NCBI GenBank assembly: GCA_947498065.1
Contig: CANMIS010000005.1
Location: 186,001-250,000 of the forward strand
DNA: 64,000 nt
Direction: 5' to 3'
From: an uncultured Erythrobacter sp.
GTDB taxonomy: Bacteria > Pseudomonadota > Alphaproteobacteria > Sphingomonadales > Sphingomonadaceae
Under the pieces are notes generated by a model. It made no database searches, was not told where the DNA came from, and worked only from the letters and a program-made list of their open reading frames with translations. A program made the translations under genes and the position numbers. Below are positions 9,575 to 17,225 of the stretch, piece after piece. Positions within the stretch are counted from its first letter, which is position 1. Each line of letters starts with the position of its first letter.

Positions 9575-9636
9575 CTGGTCCTCTTCCCCTTTGTCGCAAT
9601 GTCTACGATCAACAGTGGAGGGGTGCTTCCCCTGAC

Positions 9637-9680
9637 TGTCAGGTACGCCTAACAACACATAGTGTCAAATAAACAAGACA
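9637..9680 (-). promoter_or_regulatory. Tandem PpsR/CrtJ operator upstream of bchC
   Basis: Two exact TGT-N12-ACA palindromes occur at 9637-9654 and 9663-9680, separated by 8 bp. This is the recognition sequence and the spacing known for the redox/light repressor PpsR (CrtJ) at the Rhodobacter bchC promoter, where two dimers bind side by side. The sites lie between the crtF stop and the bchC start, so they should control the bchC-bchXYZ-puf unit. Binding itself is inferred. Confidence 0.85.
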
Positions 9681-9688
9681 GTTAGCTG

Positions 9689-10825
9689 TCAAGCTGTCGC
9701 GACGATGGCGCCGGACACAACTGGCTGGGGCGTTGAAATGATGCGTGAACTTGAAAAGCCAGCTTCGCTCAGCATGGCGCGGATCTCCGATGCGCTGCGC
9801 GGGCGGCCAGATCCCATCGCCCAAAGGTAAAGCCCGAAAAACGCATCTCCCATGCCCTTTGCGCCGCGCACACCGGCCATGGGCTCGGCAATCAACAGGC
9901 GTTTGCCGGGCTGCAATGCTGCACGAATATTGCGCAGCAATTTTAGCGCCGGTTCGTCATCATGATCATGCAAAATACGGCTGAGCGTGATGAGATCGTA
10001 GCCTGTGGGTATCGTGTCTTCAAAGAAGTTACCGCCATGCGCCGTCACCCGCTCCGCGCCCAGTTCCCGCGTTAACGAGTCGCGCGCCGCATCGGCGACT
10101 TCGGGCAGGTCGAACAGGCCGAGTCGCGGCTCTGGGTGCGCGGCTCCGATGGCTTTTAGGAATGCGCCGTGTCCGCCGCCCACATCAAGCAGTGATGCGA
10201 CGCCGCTAAACGAGAAGGCGCAGAGCACCTGTTCGGCAACAAAGTGATGAGATGTGGCCATAAGCTCGGAATATTCGGCGGTTTCATCGCCGCGCTCTGC
10301 ATGGCCGTGCAATGCGCCAGCGTACGACCAATATTGCGAGAGCTCTGTCGGCTCGCTGCGGTTCTTGCGCAGCAGGTCGAGCGGGTCAGTAAGATCGCGG
10401 TACAATAGGCGGTGATGACGGATCATCGCCTTTGCTCCAGCATTGCTGTGGAGCGCCGCCCCTTGTTCGCCCAGCATCCAGCGACCGGGTGCCACTTCTT
10501 CCACAAGTTCTAACGCCGCCGCCGCGCGCAGCAATCGCTCTGCAGCAAAGGGTTCAAGCTCGGCAAAGCGGGCAATCTCGCTGAGTTCGCTCGCGCCTTT
10601 CGCAAGGTGGTCGATCAGACCGCTCTCGACCATCGCAAACAAGATTTTGAAATAAGCAAAGCCTGCGATGAGATCGAACATGCCCGCCGCCCGCTTGCGA
10701 GCGACGCCGCGCATGAACGGAATGCGCGCGGTCCAATGCTGAAAACTGGGATTGCCGATCACGGCATTGCGGCGCGCCGCCCAACGCTCACGCAGCGTCG
10801 CAAACGCCATTAGTTTTTGATCCAA
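9689..10825 (-). CDS. crtF: Hydroxyneurosporene O-methyltransferase CrtF
   Basis: A 378-residue SAM-dependent O-methyltransferase that methylates the tertiary 1-hydroxyl of acyclic carotenoids after CrtC hydration. An N-terminal helical dimerisation domain (residues about 55-170) precedes the Rossmann core with motif I SLLDVGGGHGAFLKAIG and the acidic LGLFDLPEV strand. Near the C-terminus LLIAEPMAGVRGAKGMGDAF matches the family. It lies upstream of bchC in the same direction, with the bchC operator immediately after its stop. It diverges from crtD across a 67-bp spacer that holds a PpsR-type site. Confidence 0.93.
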   Translation of the reverse strand: MDQKLMAFATLRERWAARRNAVIGNPSFQHWTARIPFMRGVARKRAAGMFDLIAGFAYFKILFAMVESGLIDHLAKGASELSEIARFAELEPFAAERLLRAAAALELVEEVAPGRWMLGEQGAALHSNAGAKAMIRHHRLLYRDLTDPLDLLRKNRSEPTELSQYWSYAGALHGHAERGDETAEYSELMATSHHFVAEQVLCAFSFSGVASLLDVGGGHGAFLKAIGAAHPEPRLGLFDLPEVADAARDSLTRELGAERVTAHGGNFFEDTIPTGYDLITLSRILHDHDDEPALKLLRNIRAALQPGKRLLIAEPMAGVRGAKGMGDAFFGLYLWAMGSGRPRSASEIRAMLSEAGFSSSRIISTPQPVVSGAIVATA

Positions 10826-10837
10826 TTGAGCAACATC

Positions 10838-10880
10838 TGTCCAAAAGGTTGGACATATTGAGTGTAAAGGTCAATCATAT
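10838..10880. promoter_or_regulatory. PpsR/CrtJ-type operator between crtF and crtD
   Basis: An exact TGT-N12-ACA palindrome (TGTccaaaaggttggACA, 10838-10855) sits in the 67-bp divergent spacer. Seven bases downstream a degraded second copy begins with TGT at 10863 but ends TAT instead of ACA. One strong and one weak site near 8-bp spacing is compatible with cooperative PpsR binding that represses both crtF and crtD-crtC. Function is inferred from the motif and its place. Confidence 0.75.
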
Positions 10881-10892
10881 TGCACAGGAGAG

Positions 10893-12467
10893 ATGCCTTT
10901 GAGCGCGCGAGTCGTGATAATCGGTGCAGGAATTGGCGGGCTGGTGAGTGCCGCGCTTCTCGCTGCGCGCGGACACGATGTAACGGTGCTGGAAAAAGAG
11001 GTCTGGGCCGGCGGCAAGGCTCGCCGGGTTGAGGTGGATGGCCAGCCTATCGAGGCAGGCCCAACCGTTTTCACAATGCGCGATGTGTTTGACGAAGTTT
11101 TCCGCGCTTGCGGGGCTCGGCTGGAAGATCACGTGAAAATCCAGCAGGCAGAGGTGCTGGCGCGCCATGCCTGGGGCAATGACACGCACCTCGATCTGTT
11201 TGCCGACCCATTGCGCAGCGAGCAGGCGATCGGCGATTTTGCAGGCGCCGATGCGGCGGCGGGCTACCGCGCCTTCAGAACGGAAGCCGCGCGGATATAC
11301 AATGTGCTAGACGAGCCATTTATGCGCGGGGCCAAGGCAAGCACGCCCTTGCCAATGATGTGGCGAATTGGTCTGCGCCGCCTGCCAGAGATGGCAGCGA
11401 TGAAGCCGTTTGAAAGCCTGTGGAGCGCGCTGGGCAAGCATTTTAAGGATCAGCGCCTGCGGCAATTGTTTGCGCGCTATTCGACCTATTGCGGTTCCTC
11501 GCCTTATCTTGCCCCAGCCACCTTGATGCTGATCGCCCATGTTGAGGCGAAAGGCGTGTGGCTGATCGACGGCGGCATGAATGCGCTTGCCAACGCTTTG
11601 CGCAAGATCGCCGAGAGCAAAGGTGCGCGCTTCCGGTTTGAAACACCGGTGGCGGAGGTACTGACGGATCGCGGCGCGGTGAGCGGGGTCAGGCTGGTCT
11701 CCGGCGAGCATATCGCGGCGGATCGGATCATCTGCAACGCCGACCCTGCCGCACTTTCATCCGGTAAATTCGGCCATGATGCGGCGCGCGCTGTGCCCCA
11801 GCTGGCGCCGCAAAAGCGCTCGCTTTCCGCCTGCGTCTGGTTTGCCCATACCAAGACGTCTGGCTTCGCGCTGCAGCATCACAATGTCTTTTTTTCGCGC
11901 GACTACCGCCGCGAGTTTGATGAGATCGCGAGCGGCCAGGTTCCCAGCGACCCGACCGTTTATGTTTGCGCGCAAGATCGCAGCGCCAAGGCGCACGCAG
12001 GCGGCGCGGCCAATGATCAGCGCGAGCGCATTCAAATCATCGTCAACGCACCCGCCAATGGCGACACTCACACCTACACACAGCAGGAGATCGAACGATG
12101 CACCGAGCAGATGAGGACAAGCCTGATGCGCTGCGGTCTCGAGCTGGAGGAGGCCATGCCGAGCTCCTTGGCGACGCCGCAGACCTGGGCGAAGCTGTTC
12201 CCATCGACGGGGGGAGCGCTGTACGGCCGGGCATCGCACGGCTGGGCGGCATCGTTCCAGAGGCAAGGACCAAAGACCAAGATCCCCGGGCTCTATTGCA
12301 CGGGCGGGGCGACCCATCCCGGAGCGGGGGTGCCTATGGCCGCCTTAAGCGGGCGACTGGCTGCCAACACGGTGAGCTCGGACCTCGCTTCGATGCGTCG
12401 GTTCCACCGGGCGGCTATTCCTGGTGGTACATCGACGCGATCAGCGACGACGGAAAGCACGGCCTGA
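10893..12467 (+). CDS. crtD: Hydroxy-/methoxyneurosporene dehydrogenase CrtD
   Basis: A 524-residue phytoene-desaturase-family flavoprotein. The FAD motif GAGIGGLVSAALLAARGH begins at residue 10, and the C-terminal FAD block GLYCTGGATHPGAGVPMAAL is near residue 470. It introduces the C3-C4 double bond in the acyclic xanthophyll branch. The last conserved residues (LSGRLAANTV) end near 12375, but the frame continues about 90 nt and reads through sequence that encodes the conserved N-terminus of CrtC in another frame. The C-terminal 30 residues are therefore probably not native CrtD sequence; see crtC. Confidence 0.9.
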   Translation: MPLSARVVIIGAGIGGLVSAALLAARGHDVTVLEKEVWAGGKARRVEVDGQPIEAGPTVFTMRDVFDEVFRACGARLEDHVKIQQAEVLARHAWGNDTHLDLFADPLRSEQAIGDFAGADAAAGYRAFRTEAARIYNVLDEPFMRGAKASTPLPMMWRIGLRRLPEMAAMKPFESLWSALGKHFKDQRLRQLFARYSTYCGSSPYLAPATLMLIAHVEAKGVWLIDGGMNALANALRKIAESKGARFRFETPVAEVLTDRGAVSGVRLVSGEHIAADRIICNADPAALSSGKFGHDAARAVPQLAPQKRSLSACVWFAHTKTSGFALQHHNVFFSRDYRREFDEIASGQVPSDPTVYVCAQDRSAKAHAGGAANDQRERIQIIVNAPANGDTHTYTQQEIERCTEQMRTSLMRCGLELEEAMPSSLATPQTWAKLFPSTGGALYGRASHGWAASFQRQGPKTKIPGLYCTGGATHPGAGVPMAALSGRLAANTVSSDLASMRRFHRAAIPGGTSTRSATTESTA

Positions 12468-13306
12468 CCATTATCGCCTTTTTGGGCAGTGTCTTCTCGC
12501 CCTATTACAAGGCGAGTGGGCGCGGGCGTCCAGAAGATCACGCCTCGCTGAATGTCGCGTTGTATGGCCCGCAGGCGCGCTGGGCGATGACCGAGCGCCC
12601 GGCAGATAACGTATCGCGCGATGCCAAGTTGTTGAGCATCGGGCCGAGCAGCGTTCGATGGACCGGCGATGCGCTGGAGATTGATATTGCGGAGCGCGAC
12701 AAGCGGCTGGGCATTCCCTGGCGCAGGCCCGTGCGCGGGCGCGTTCGTGTGGTGCCGGAAATGCTCAACCCGGTCGGTTTTGCGCTGGACCCCGAGGAAA
12801 AGCACATCTGGCAATGCCTCGCCCCGCGCGCCCGGATTGTGGTGGAAATGAACGACCCCGATATTTCATGGAGCGGCAGCGGATATATTGATCACAATCG
12901 CGGGACGGAATCGCTCGAAGAGGGCTTTCGGTCCTGGCATTGGTCGCGCGCGCATCTATCTGATGGTGCGGTGGTTTGTTATGAGGGCGAGCGCGCCGAT
13001 GGCTCGCGCTTTGCCAGCGCATTGCGGTTTGATCAGCACGGCGTGCCCGCTCAGGACGAACTGCCAATGATGGCGGATTTGCCCAACAGCAAATGGCAGG
13101 TCCAGCGCCGAACGCGCGCGGACAAGGGCGAGGCGAAGGTCGACAAAACGTGGGAGGACACCCCGTTCTATGCGCGCTCAACAGTTTCTTCTCGGGTCTA
13201 TGGCGAACCGGTGATTGCGGTTCAGGAAAGCCTCGATCTGCGCCGCTACGCATCGCCAATTGTGCAGTTTATGCTGCCGTTCCGAATGCCGCGCCGCAAG
13301 TTTTAG
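12098..13306 (+). CDS. crtC: Acyclic carotenoid 1,2-hydratase CrtC (start uncertain)
   Basis: Carotenoid 1,2-hydratase (hydroxyneurosporene synthase), which adds water across the terminal double bond before CrtD and CrtF act. Conserved CrtC blocks are GPRFDASVPPGGYSWWYID (from about 12386), LTIIAFLGSVFSPYY, and GTESLEEGFRSWHWSRAHL. No ATG, GTG or TTG lies in frame just before the conserved N-terminus. The only candidate is ATG 12098, deep inside crtD, which has a reasonable AGGAGA site but would add about 95 residues that are merely crtD in another frame. Other explanations are a -1 frameshift from crtD, a non-standard start, or a sequence error near 12375-12386. Confidence 0.8.
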   Translation: MHRADEDKPDALRSRAGGGHAELLGDAADLGEAVPIDGGSAVRPGIARLGGIVPEARTKDQDPRALLHGRGDPSRSGGAYGRLKRATGCQHGELGPRFDASVPPGGYSWWYIDAISDDGKHGLTIIAFLGSVFSPYYKASGRGRPEDHASLNVALYGPQARWAMTERPADNVSRDAKLLSIGPSSVRWTGDALEIDIAERDKRLGIPWRRPVRGRVRVVPEMLNPVGFALDPEEKHIWQCLAPRARIVVEMNDPDISWSGSGYIDHNRGTESLEEGFRSWHWSRAHLSDGAVVCYEGERADGSRFASALRFDQHGVPAQDELPMMADLPNSKWQVQRRTRADKGEAKVDKTWEDTPFYARSTVSSRVYGEPVIAVQESLDLRRYASPIVQFMLPFRMPRRKF

Positions 13307-13488
13307 TCGGCATTATCGCTGCTGCTATCAGCTTCTGTCGCGGCAGCTTCCTCAGCCTCGCGTTGACGGCGTTTCGCGCGGTCCTTCTCGAGAGATTTGC
13401 TGACCGACCAATATTGCCATCCGGCAAAGCCGAGCGCGATTCCGTAAAAGAAGACGATTTCGATCCAGCCGTAATTGTGGCCCTCCAT
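13303..13488 (-). CDS. Small single-pass membrane protein in the photosynthesis cluster
   Basis: A 61-residue protein with one N-terminal transmembrane helix (about residues 8-27) and a strongly charged, probably coiled-coil cytoplasmic tail rich in Lys, Arg and Glu, ending in an acidic Ser/Asp stretch. A clear AAGGAGAACGCAG ribosome binding site precedes the ATG. It lies 11 bp after bchO, in the same direction as bchI-bchD-bchO, and its stop overlaps the crtC stop convergently. No named family is recognised. Its position at the end of the Mg-chelatase operon suggests a pigment-linked role, but that is only context. Confidence 0.65.
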   Translation of the reverse strand: MEGHNYGWIEIVFFYGIALGFAGWQYWSVSKSLEKDRAKRRQREAEEAAATEADSSSDNAD

Positions 13489-13499
13489 CTGCGTTCTCC

Positions 13500-14390
13500 T
13501 TACCGCTCGCCGCTGACGCCATGAAGCTCAGCAAAGGCTGCAATCAGGCGCGCGGCGTTCTTGGGGGCTTCTTCATGCGCCAGATGACCAAGCGCGGGCA
13601 GTTCCTCAAGCTGCGAATTGGGCAGCACTTCTGCTGCTTCGCGAGCAGCCGAAACCGGCACCGCATTGTCGCGCTCTGAATGCACCAACAGGACTGGATT
13701 GCTAACCTGCGGAAGGCGCGATTGCAGCGCGGGCAAATCCCAATTTGCCATCATTGAAAGCGCGCCTTTGGTGTGCCGGCTGTTGCGCAGCAGGGCGGCG
13801 TAACAAGCCATCCCCTCCGCATCGATTTGGGACTGAGTGGCCCGCGTCAAGAATCGCTCCGCATCCTCGGCGCGCGCGACGCTTTTGGAAAACAATCGCG
13901 GCACCAGAGGGTTGACGAACAGCAGTTTCGCAAAGGCGGGAAAGAGCTGGGCCGCGAGACCTGGAAACGGGCGCAGCGCGGCGTTGAGCCCCACGACTGG
14001 CACGCCAAGCCCCCGGTCTAATGCCAGTTGCAGGGCCAAGGCCGCTCCCGCTGAGTGGCCGACGATCAGGTCCGGCTCGATCTCCAATTCGCTCAGCAGG
14101 CTCGACAGAGCGCGCGCCATGCTCGGCAGCGCCATCACCTCTGGTGGATGGCCGGTGGTAAAGGCGTGGCGCGGCAGGTCAGGCGCAATCACATTGTGCG
14201 TCTTGGCAAGTGGCGGCACGACGCCGCGCCAGGAATGGCACGATGCGCCGGTCCCATGCAGCAGCAGGACAACCGGGCCTTTGCCCATGCGCTGAACATG
14301 CCACCGGGTTCGCCCGACGCTCACAAATTCGCTCGCCTCGCGGTGCGGCCAGATCAGCCCGTCGCGCTCCCATTCTAGCGGGCGGCTCAT
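13500..14390 (-). CDS. bchO: Magnesium-chelatase-associated alpha/beta hydrolase BchO
   Basis: A 296-residue alpha/beta-hydrolase fold protein. The oxyanion segment VLLLHGTGASCHSW is near residue 42, the nucleophile elbow GHSAGAALAL near residue 111, and the late histidine in LGHLAHEEAP near residue 272. BchO is encoded with the magnesium chelatase genes in most purple bacteria and is thought to assist magnesium insertion, though its exact reaction is unknown. Its start overlaps the bchD stop by 4 bp. Confidence 0.92.
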   Translation of the reverse strand: MSRPLEWERDGLIWPHREASEFVSVGRTRWHVQRMGKGPVVLLLHGTGASCHSWRGVVPPLAKTHNVIAPDLPRHAFTTGHPPEVMALPSMARALSSLLSELEIEPDLIVGHSAGAALALQLALDRGLGVPVVGLNAALRPFPGLAAQLFPAFAKLLFVNPLVPRLFSKSVARAEDAERFLTRATQSQIDAEGMACYAALLRNSRHTKGALSMMANWDLPALQSRLPQVSNPVLLVHSERDNAVPVSAAREAAEVLPNSQLEELPALGHLAHEEAPKNAARLIAAFAELHGVSGER

Positions 14391-16129
14391 GCCGCTGTCT
14401 TGGTGTTTTGTGCGCTGGCTGTGGTCGCGGCAGATATCGCCTTGTGCAGCATTTTTGCGTCCGCCATCGGCAGGGCGAGAAAACGCGCGCCCATGGCTTT
14501 TGCGAGCTCCGGCGCGTGCGGGCCTGGGCGGGCGGCAATATCGATCACCAGCCCTTCATAGCCCGCTGAAAAAATGGCTTTCGCCGCAGCCTTCGCATCC
14601 TCGCTCGCTTGTGCCCGGCCCGGCGAGCCATCGGCGGCGATATTGCCCCTGCCATCGGTCAGCACGACAAGGCTGGGCGTGCGTCCGCGCGCAGCGATCA
14701 TATCGGCGAGCTCGCGCGCGATATTGAGCCCGCTGGCCAGAGGCGTGCCGCCGCCGCCGGGTAATTCCGCCAGAGCACGCCGCGCCCGAGTTAGCGAGCG
14801 AGTTGGCGGCAGCAGCAATTCTGCGCTTTCTCCGCGAAAGGCGACCAAGGCGACCTCGCTGCGGGTGACATAGACTTGTGCCAGCATCAGTTCGACCGCG
14901 CCCTTTGCCTCCGCCAAGCGTGCGGCCGCCGCCGAGCCAGAGGCATCGACGCAGAAAATGGTGACCTTGCCCATGCGTTCTTCAAAGCGCTTCATACGCA
15001 AATCGCCCTTGCGCATGATGATCGCGCCGCTGTCTTCGCCGCCAGCGCCTGTTCGTTCGCGTCTCCGCAGGGGTTGCCAAGGGGCGGCTGCTCTCAGGCT
15101 GTCGACCAAGGCTAGGCGCGCGCCGCCTCGGGGCAGGCCGGGGCGGGTGCCCAAGGGTTTACCGCGCAGCGCGGATTTGCGCTTTTGCCCGGCGCCGCTG
15201 CCTTGTGCCTGACGCTTTGCCTTGCCGCTGGTCAGCTGAGCCAAAAGATCGGCTGGGATCGCTGCCTGCGCGGCCTCAACCAGAATATCATCGAGATCCC
15301 GCTCGCCGGGATCGGAATTGTCCGCCGGCTCGTCATTTTGTGGCTGATCCTCTGGCATTTGCGGTGGGGGCTCGGGTTCATCCTCGCTCATTTGCGGCAA
15401 TTGCAGTGCGCGCGGCGCTAAGACCAGACGAACGGCGGCTTTGAGATCCTGCTCGCTTGTCTCGCTGCGTCCAAACAGGCTGGCATGGGCGCGTGCAGCA
15501 GTTTGAGCGAACAGCAAGGGTCGCACAGTGTGAATGCCAAATGCAGCCGCCGTTTGAGTAAGCGCCGTGAGCGCATCCTCGCTCAGCGTGTCCACTTGCG
15601 AAAGCGGGGTGGCCTTTGACGCGGGCAGCAGAGTGGCTGAGCCGTGGAACTGCGAATGAGACAGGTCCAGGTGAAAGGCCAGGCGCTCGGCCACGGAGGA
15701 AGGTGGTGCTTCCTCTGGATCAATCCCATCGTCCAGTAAGATGAGGCCATTGGGAGCGCTCTCTCCGGCGCAATCGAAAACCTGCGATAGCTTGCCAGCC
15801 AACGCATCGGGCATGCGCTCCGCCATCGGAACCAGCAAAGCGGCGCGCGCGCGGGCTGCCTCTGCCAATATGCCAGTTTGCGAGATCGCCTTTCCAGCGG
15901 CCAGACTGGCGGCGATATCCACTCCGCCCAGCAATCGCTCATCATCCACATGGGATGGCAATCTGCGCGTGGTGAGACCAGCGTTTTCGAGCGCTGCAAG
16001 CAAGGCATCACGAGCAGGGCCGCCGCCGCGCAATGTCATTCCACCCAGCGCGGCTGGAGCGATTAGGAACAGGCGGGCAGCGAGCAGCGCATCGGCAAGC
16101 GGATCATCAGCTGCCGGCGTCTCGCTCAT
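14387..16129 (-). CDS. bchD: Magnesium chelatase subunit D
   Basis: A 580-residue subunit that forms the double ring with BchI to drive Mg2+ insertion into protoporphyrin IX. It has an N-terminal inactive AAA-like domain without a usable Walker A, an acidic proline-rich linker (about residues 245-280), and a C-terminal von Willebrand A domain with the MIDAS motif DASGS near residue 394 and a later LVVLTDGRGN. It overlaps bchI and bchO by 4 bp on each side, so bchI-bchD-bchO is one coupled operon. Confidence 0.95.
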   Translation of the reverse strand: MSETPAADDPLADALLAARLFLIAPAALGGMTLRGGGPARDALLAALENAGLTTRRLPSHVDDERLLGGVDIAASLAAGKAISQTGILAEAARARAALLVPMAERMPDALAGKLSQVFDCAGESAPNGLILLDDGIDPEEAPPSSVAERLAFHLDLSHSQFHGSATLLPASKATPLSQVDTLSEDALTALTQTAAAFGIHTVRPLLFAQTAARAHASLFGRSETSEQDLKAAVRLVLAPRALQLPQMSEDEPEPPPQMPEDQPQNDEPADNSDPGERDLDDILVEAAQAAIPADLLAQLTSGKAKRQAQGSGAGQKRKSALRGKPLGTRPGLPRGGARLALVDSLRAAAPWQPLRRRERTGAGGEDSGAIIMRKGDLRMKRFEERMGKVTIFCVDASGSAAAARLAEAKGAVELMLAQVYVTRSEVALVAFRGESAELLLPPTRSLTRARRALAELPGGGGTPLASGLNIARELADMIAARGRTPSLVVLTDGRGNIAADGSPGRAQASEDAKAAAKAIFSAGYEGLVIDIAARPGPHAPELAKAMGARFLALPMADAKMLHKAISAATTASAQNTKTAA

Positions 16130-17127
16130 CCGAACAATTCGTCAATCGCGCGGGCAATCCGCACGGTCGAGCCGGTTTCATCAAGAACATCGCGGCGCAG
16201 CCTGTGGCGCAGGGCCGATGGCGCGACCGCAATCAAATGTTCCCGGCGGACCGATTTTGCGCCAGCCAATGCCGCCTGAGCGCGGGCCGCTCGCATCAGC
16301 GTCAATTCGCCGCGCAGGCCATCTGCGCCGACCGCCATGCACAGCTCAGCGGCGTCTTGCATGATCGCATCCGGAGTTTCCATTTTGGCGATCTTGGTCT
16401 TGCCGCGCGCAACCTGGCGCAGGATCTTTTCCTCTTCCTTGGCCCATTGCTCGGCAAAGCCCTCTGGATCACGTTCCTGATCGCCGCAGCGGCGCATGAT
16501 TTCCACGCGTTGATCAAGTTCCGTCGGGGTGCGAACTTCGACGGACAGACCAAACCGGTCGAGCAATTGCGGACGCAGCTCGCCTTCTTCTGGATTGCCG
16601 CTGCCGATGAGCACAAACTTGGCGCGGTGGCGGACGGATAGCCCTTCGCGCTCGACCACGTTTTCGCCGGACGCCGCGACATCGAGCAGTAGGTCGACGA
16701 GATGATCTTCGAGCAGATTGATCTCGTCGATGTAGAGAAAACCGCGGTGCGCCTTCGCCAGCAATCCGGGCTCAAAGCTCTTCTCGCCCGCGCGCAGCGC
16801 CTTTTCCAGATCGAGCGCGCCGATCACGCGGTCTTCGGTTGCGCCAAGCGGCAGATCAACGAAGGGGACCGCGCGCTTTCGCACCCGGCCCGATGTGCAT
16901 GGATCAGGGCAAGTGCCGCGCTGATCGCCCAAGCAATTGTAGCGGCAATCCTCCACCGAAGAGATCGGCGGGAGCAGGCTGGCGAGCGCACGCGCAGCGG
17001 TTGATTTGCCGGTGCCGCGATCGCCAAACACCATAACGCCGCCGATCGCTGGCTCAATCGCCGCGATCAGCAAAGCTTGCTTCATCTCGTCTTGGCCGAC
17101 GATGGCGGAGAAAGGAAAACGAGCCAT
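16126..17127 (-). CDS. bchI: Magnesium chelatase ATPase subunit I
   Basis: A 333-residue AAA+ ATPase. Walker A is GDRGTGKS at residues 35-42, Walker B is LYIDEINLL near residue 130, and the sensor region IGSGNPEEGELRPQLLDRFG is intact. It hexamerises with ATP and with BchD to power magnesium insertion, the first committed step of bacteriochlorophyll synthesis. It is first in the bchI-bchD-bchO operon; a cluster of CTGTCA repeats lies in its 98-bp upstream spacer. Confidence 0.96.
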   Translation of the reverse strand: MARFPFSAIVGQDEMKQALLIAAIEPAIGGVMVFGDRGTGKSTAARALASLLPPISSVEDCRYNCLGDQRGTCPDPCTSGRVRKRAVPFVDLPLGATEDRVIGALDLEKALRAGEKSFEPGLLAKAHRGFLYIDEINLLEDHLVDLLLDVAASGENVVEREGLSVRHRAKFVLIGSGNPEEGELRPQLLDRFGLSVEVRTPTELDQRVEIMRRCGDQERDPEGFAEQWAKEEEKILRQVARGKTKIAKMETPDAIMQDAAELCMAVGADGLRGELTLMRAARAQAALAGAKSVRREHLIAVAPSALRHRLRRDVLDETGSTVRIARAIDELFG

Positions 17128-17172
17128 ATCATTAGCTTTGTGGACGAGTGCGCGGCGCGGGACAAGTCCTCA

Positions 17173-17204
17173 TGACAGTTTGATTTGACAGGCTTGGCTG
17201 ACAG
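17173..17204 (-). promoter_or_regulatory. Three 13-bp-phased CTGTCA repeats upstream of bchI
   Basis: On the strand of bchI the hexamer CTGTCA occurs three times in the same orientation at exact 13-bp intervals (plus-strand TGACAG at 17173, 17186 and 17199). The hexamer contains the PpsR half-site TGTCA, but no exact TGT-N12-ACA palindrome is present here; adjacent copies give TGT-N12-TCA-like pairs. It is a candidate operator for the bchI-bchD-bchO operon, bound either by PpsR in a relaxed form or by another regulator. Confidence 0.5.
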
Positions 17205-17225
17205 AAAGGCGGTGTGCGGTCGAGG

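Noticed and set aside
12209..12214. Run of six G residues in crtD as a cause of the crtD/crtC frame problem
   Set aside because: The conserved CrtD C-terminal FAD motif downstream is still in the original frame, so any frame change must occur later, near 12375.
12098..12385. N-terminal extension of CrtC from ATG 12098
   Set aside because: The residues between 12098 and the conserved CrtC block are simply crtD coding sequence in another frame and have a composition unlike CrtC. The feature is kept from that ATG only because no other start is available.
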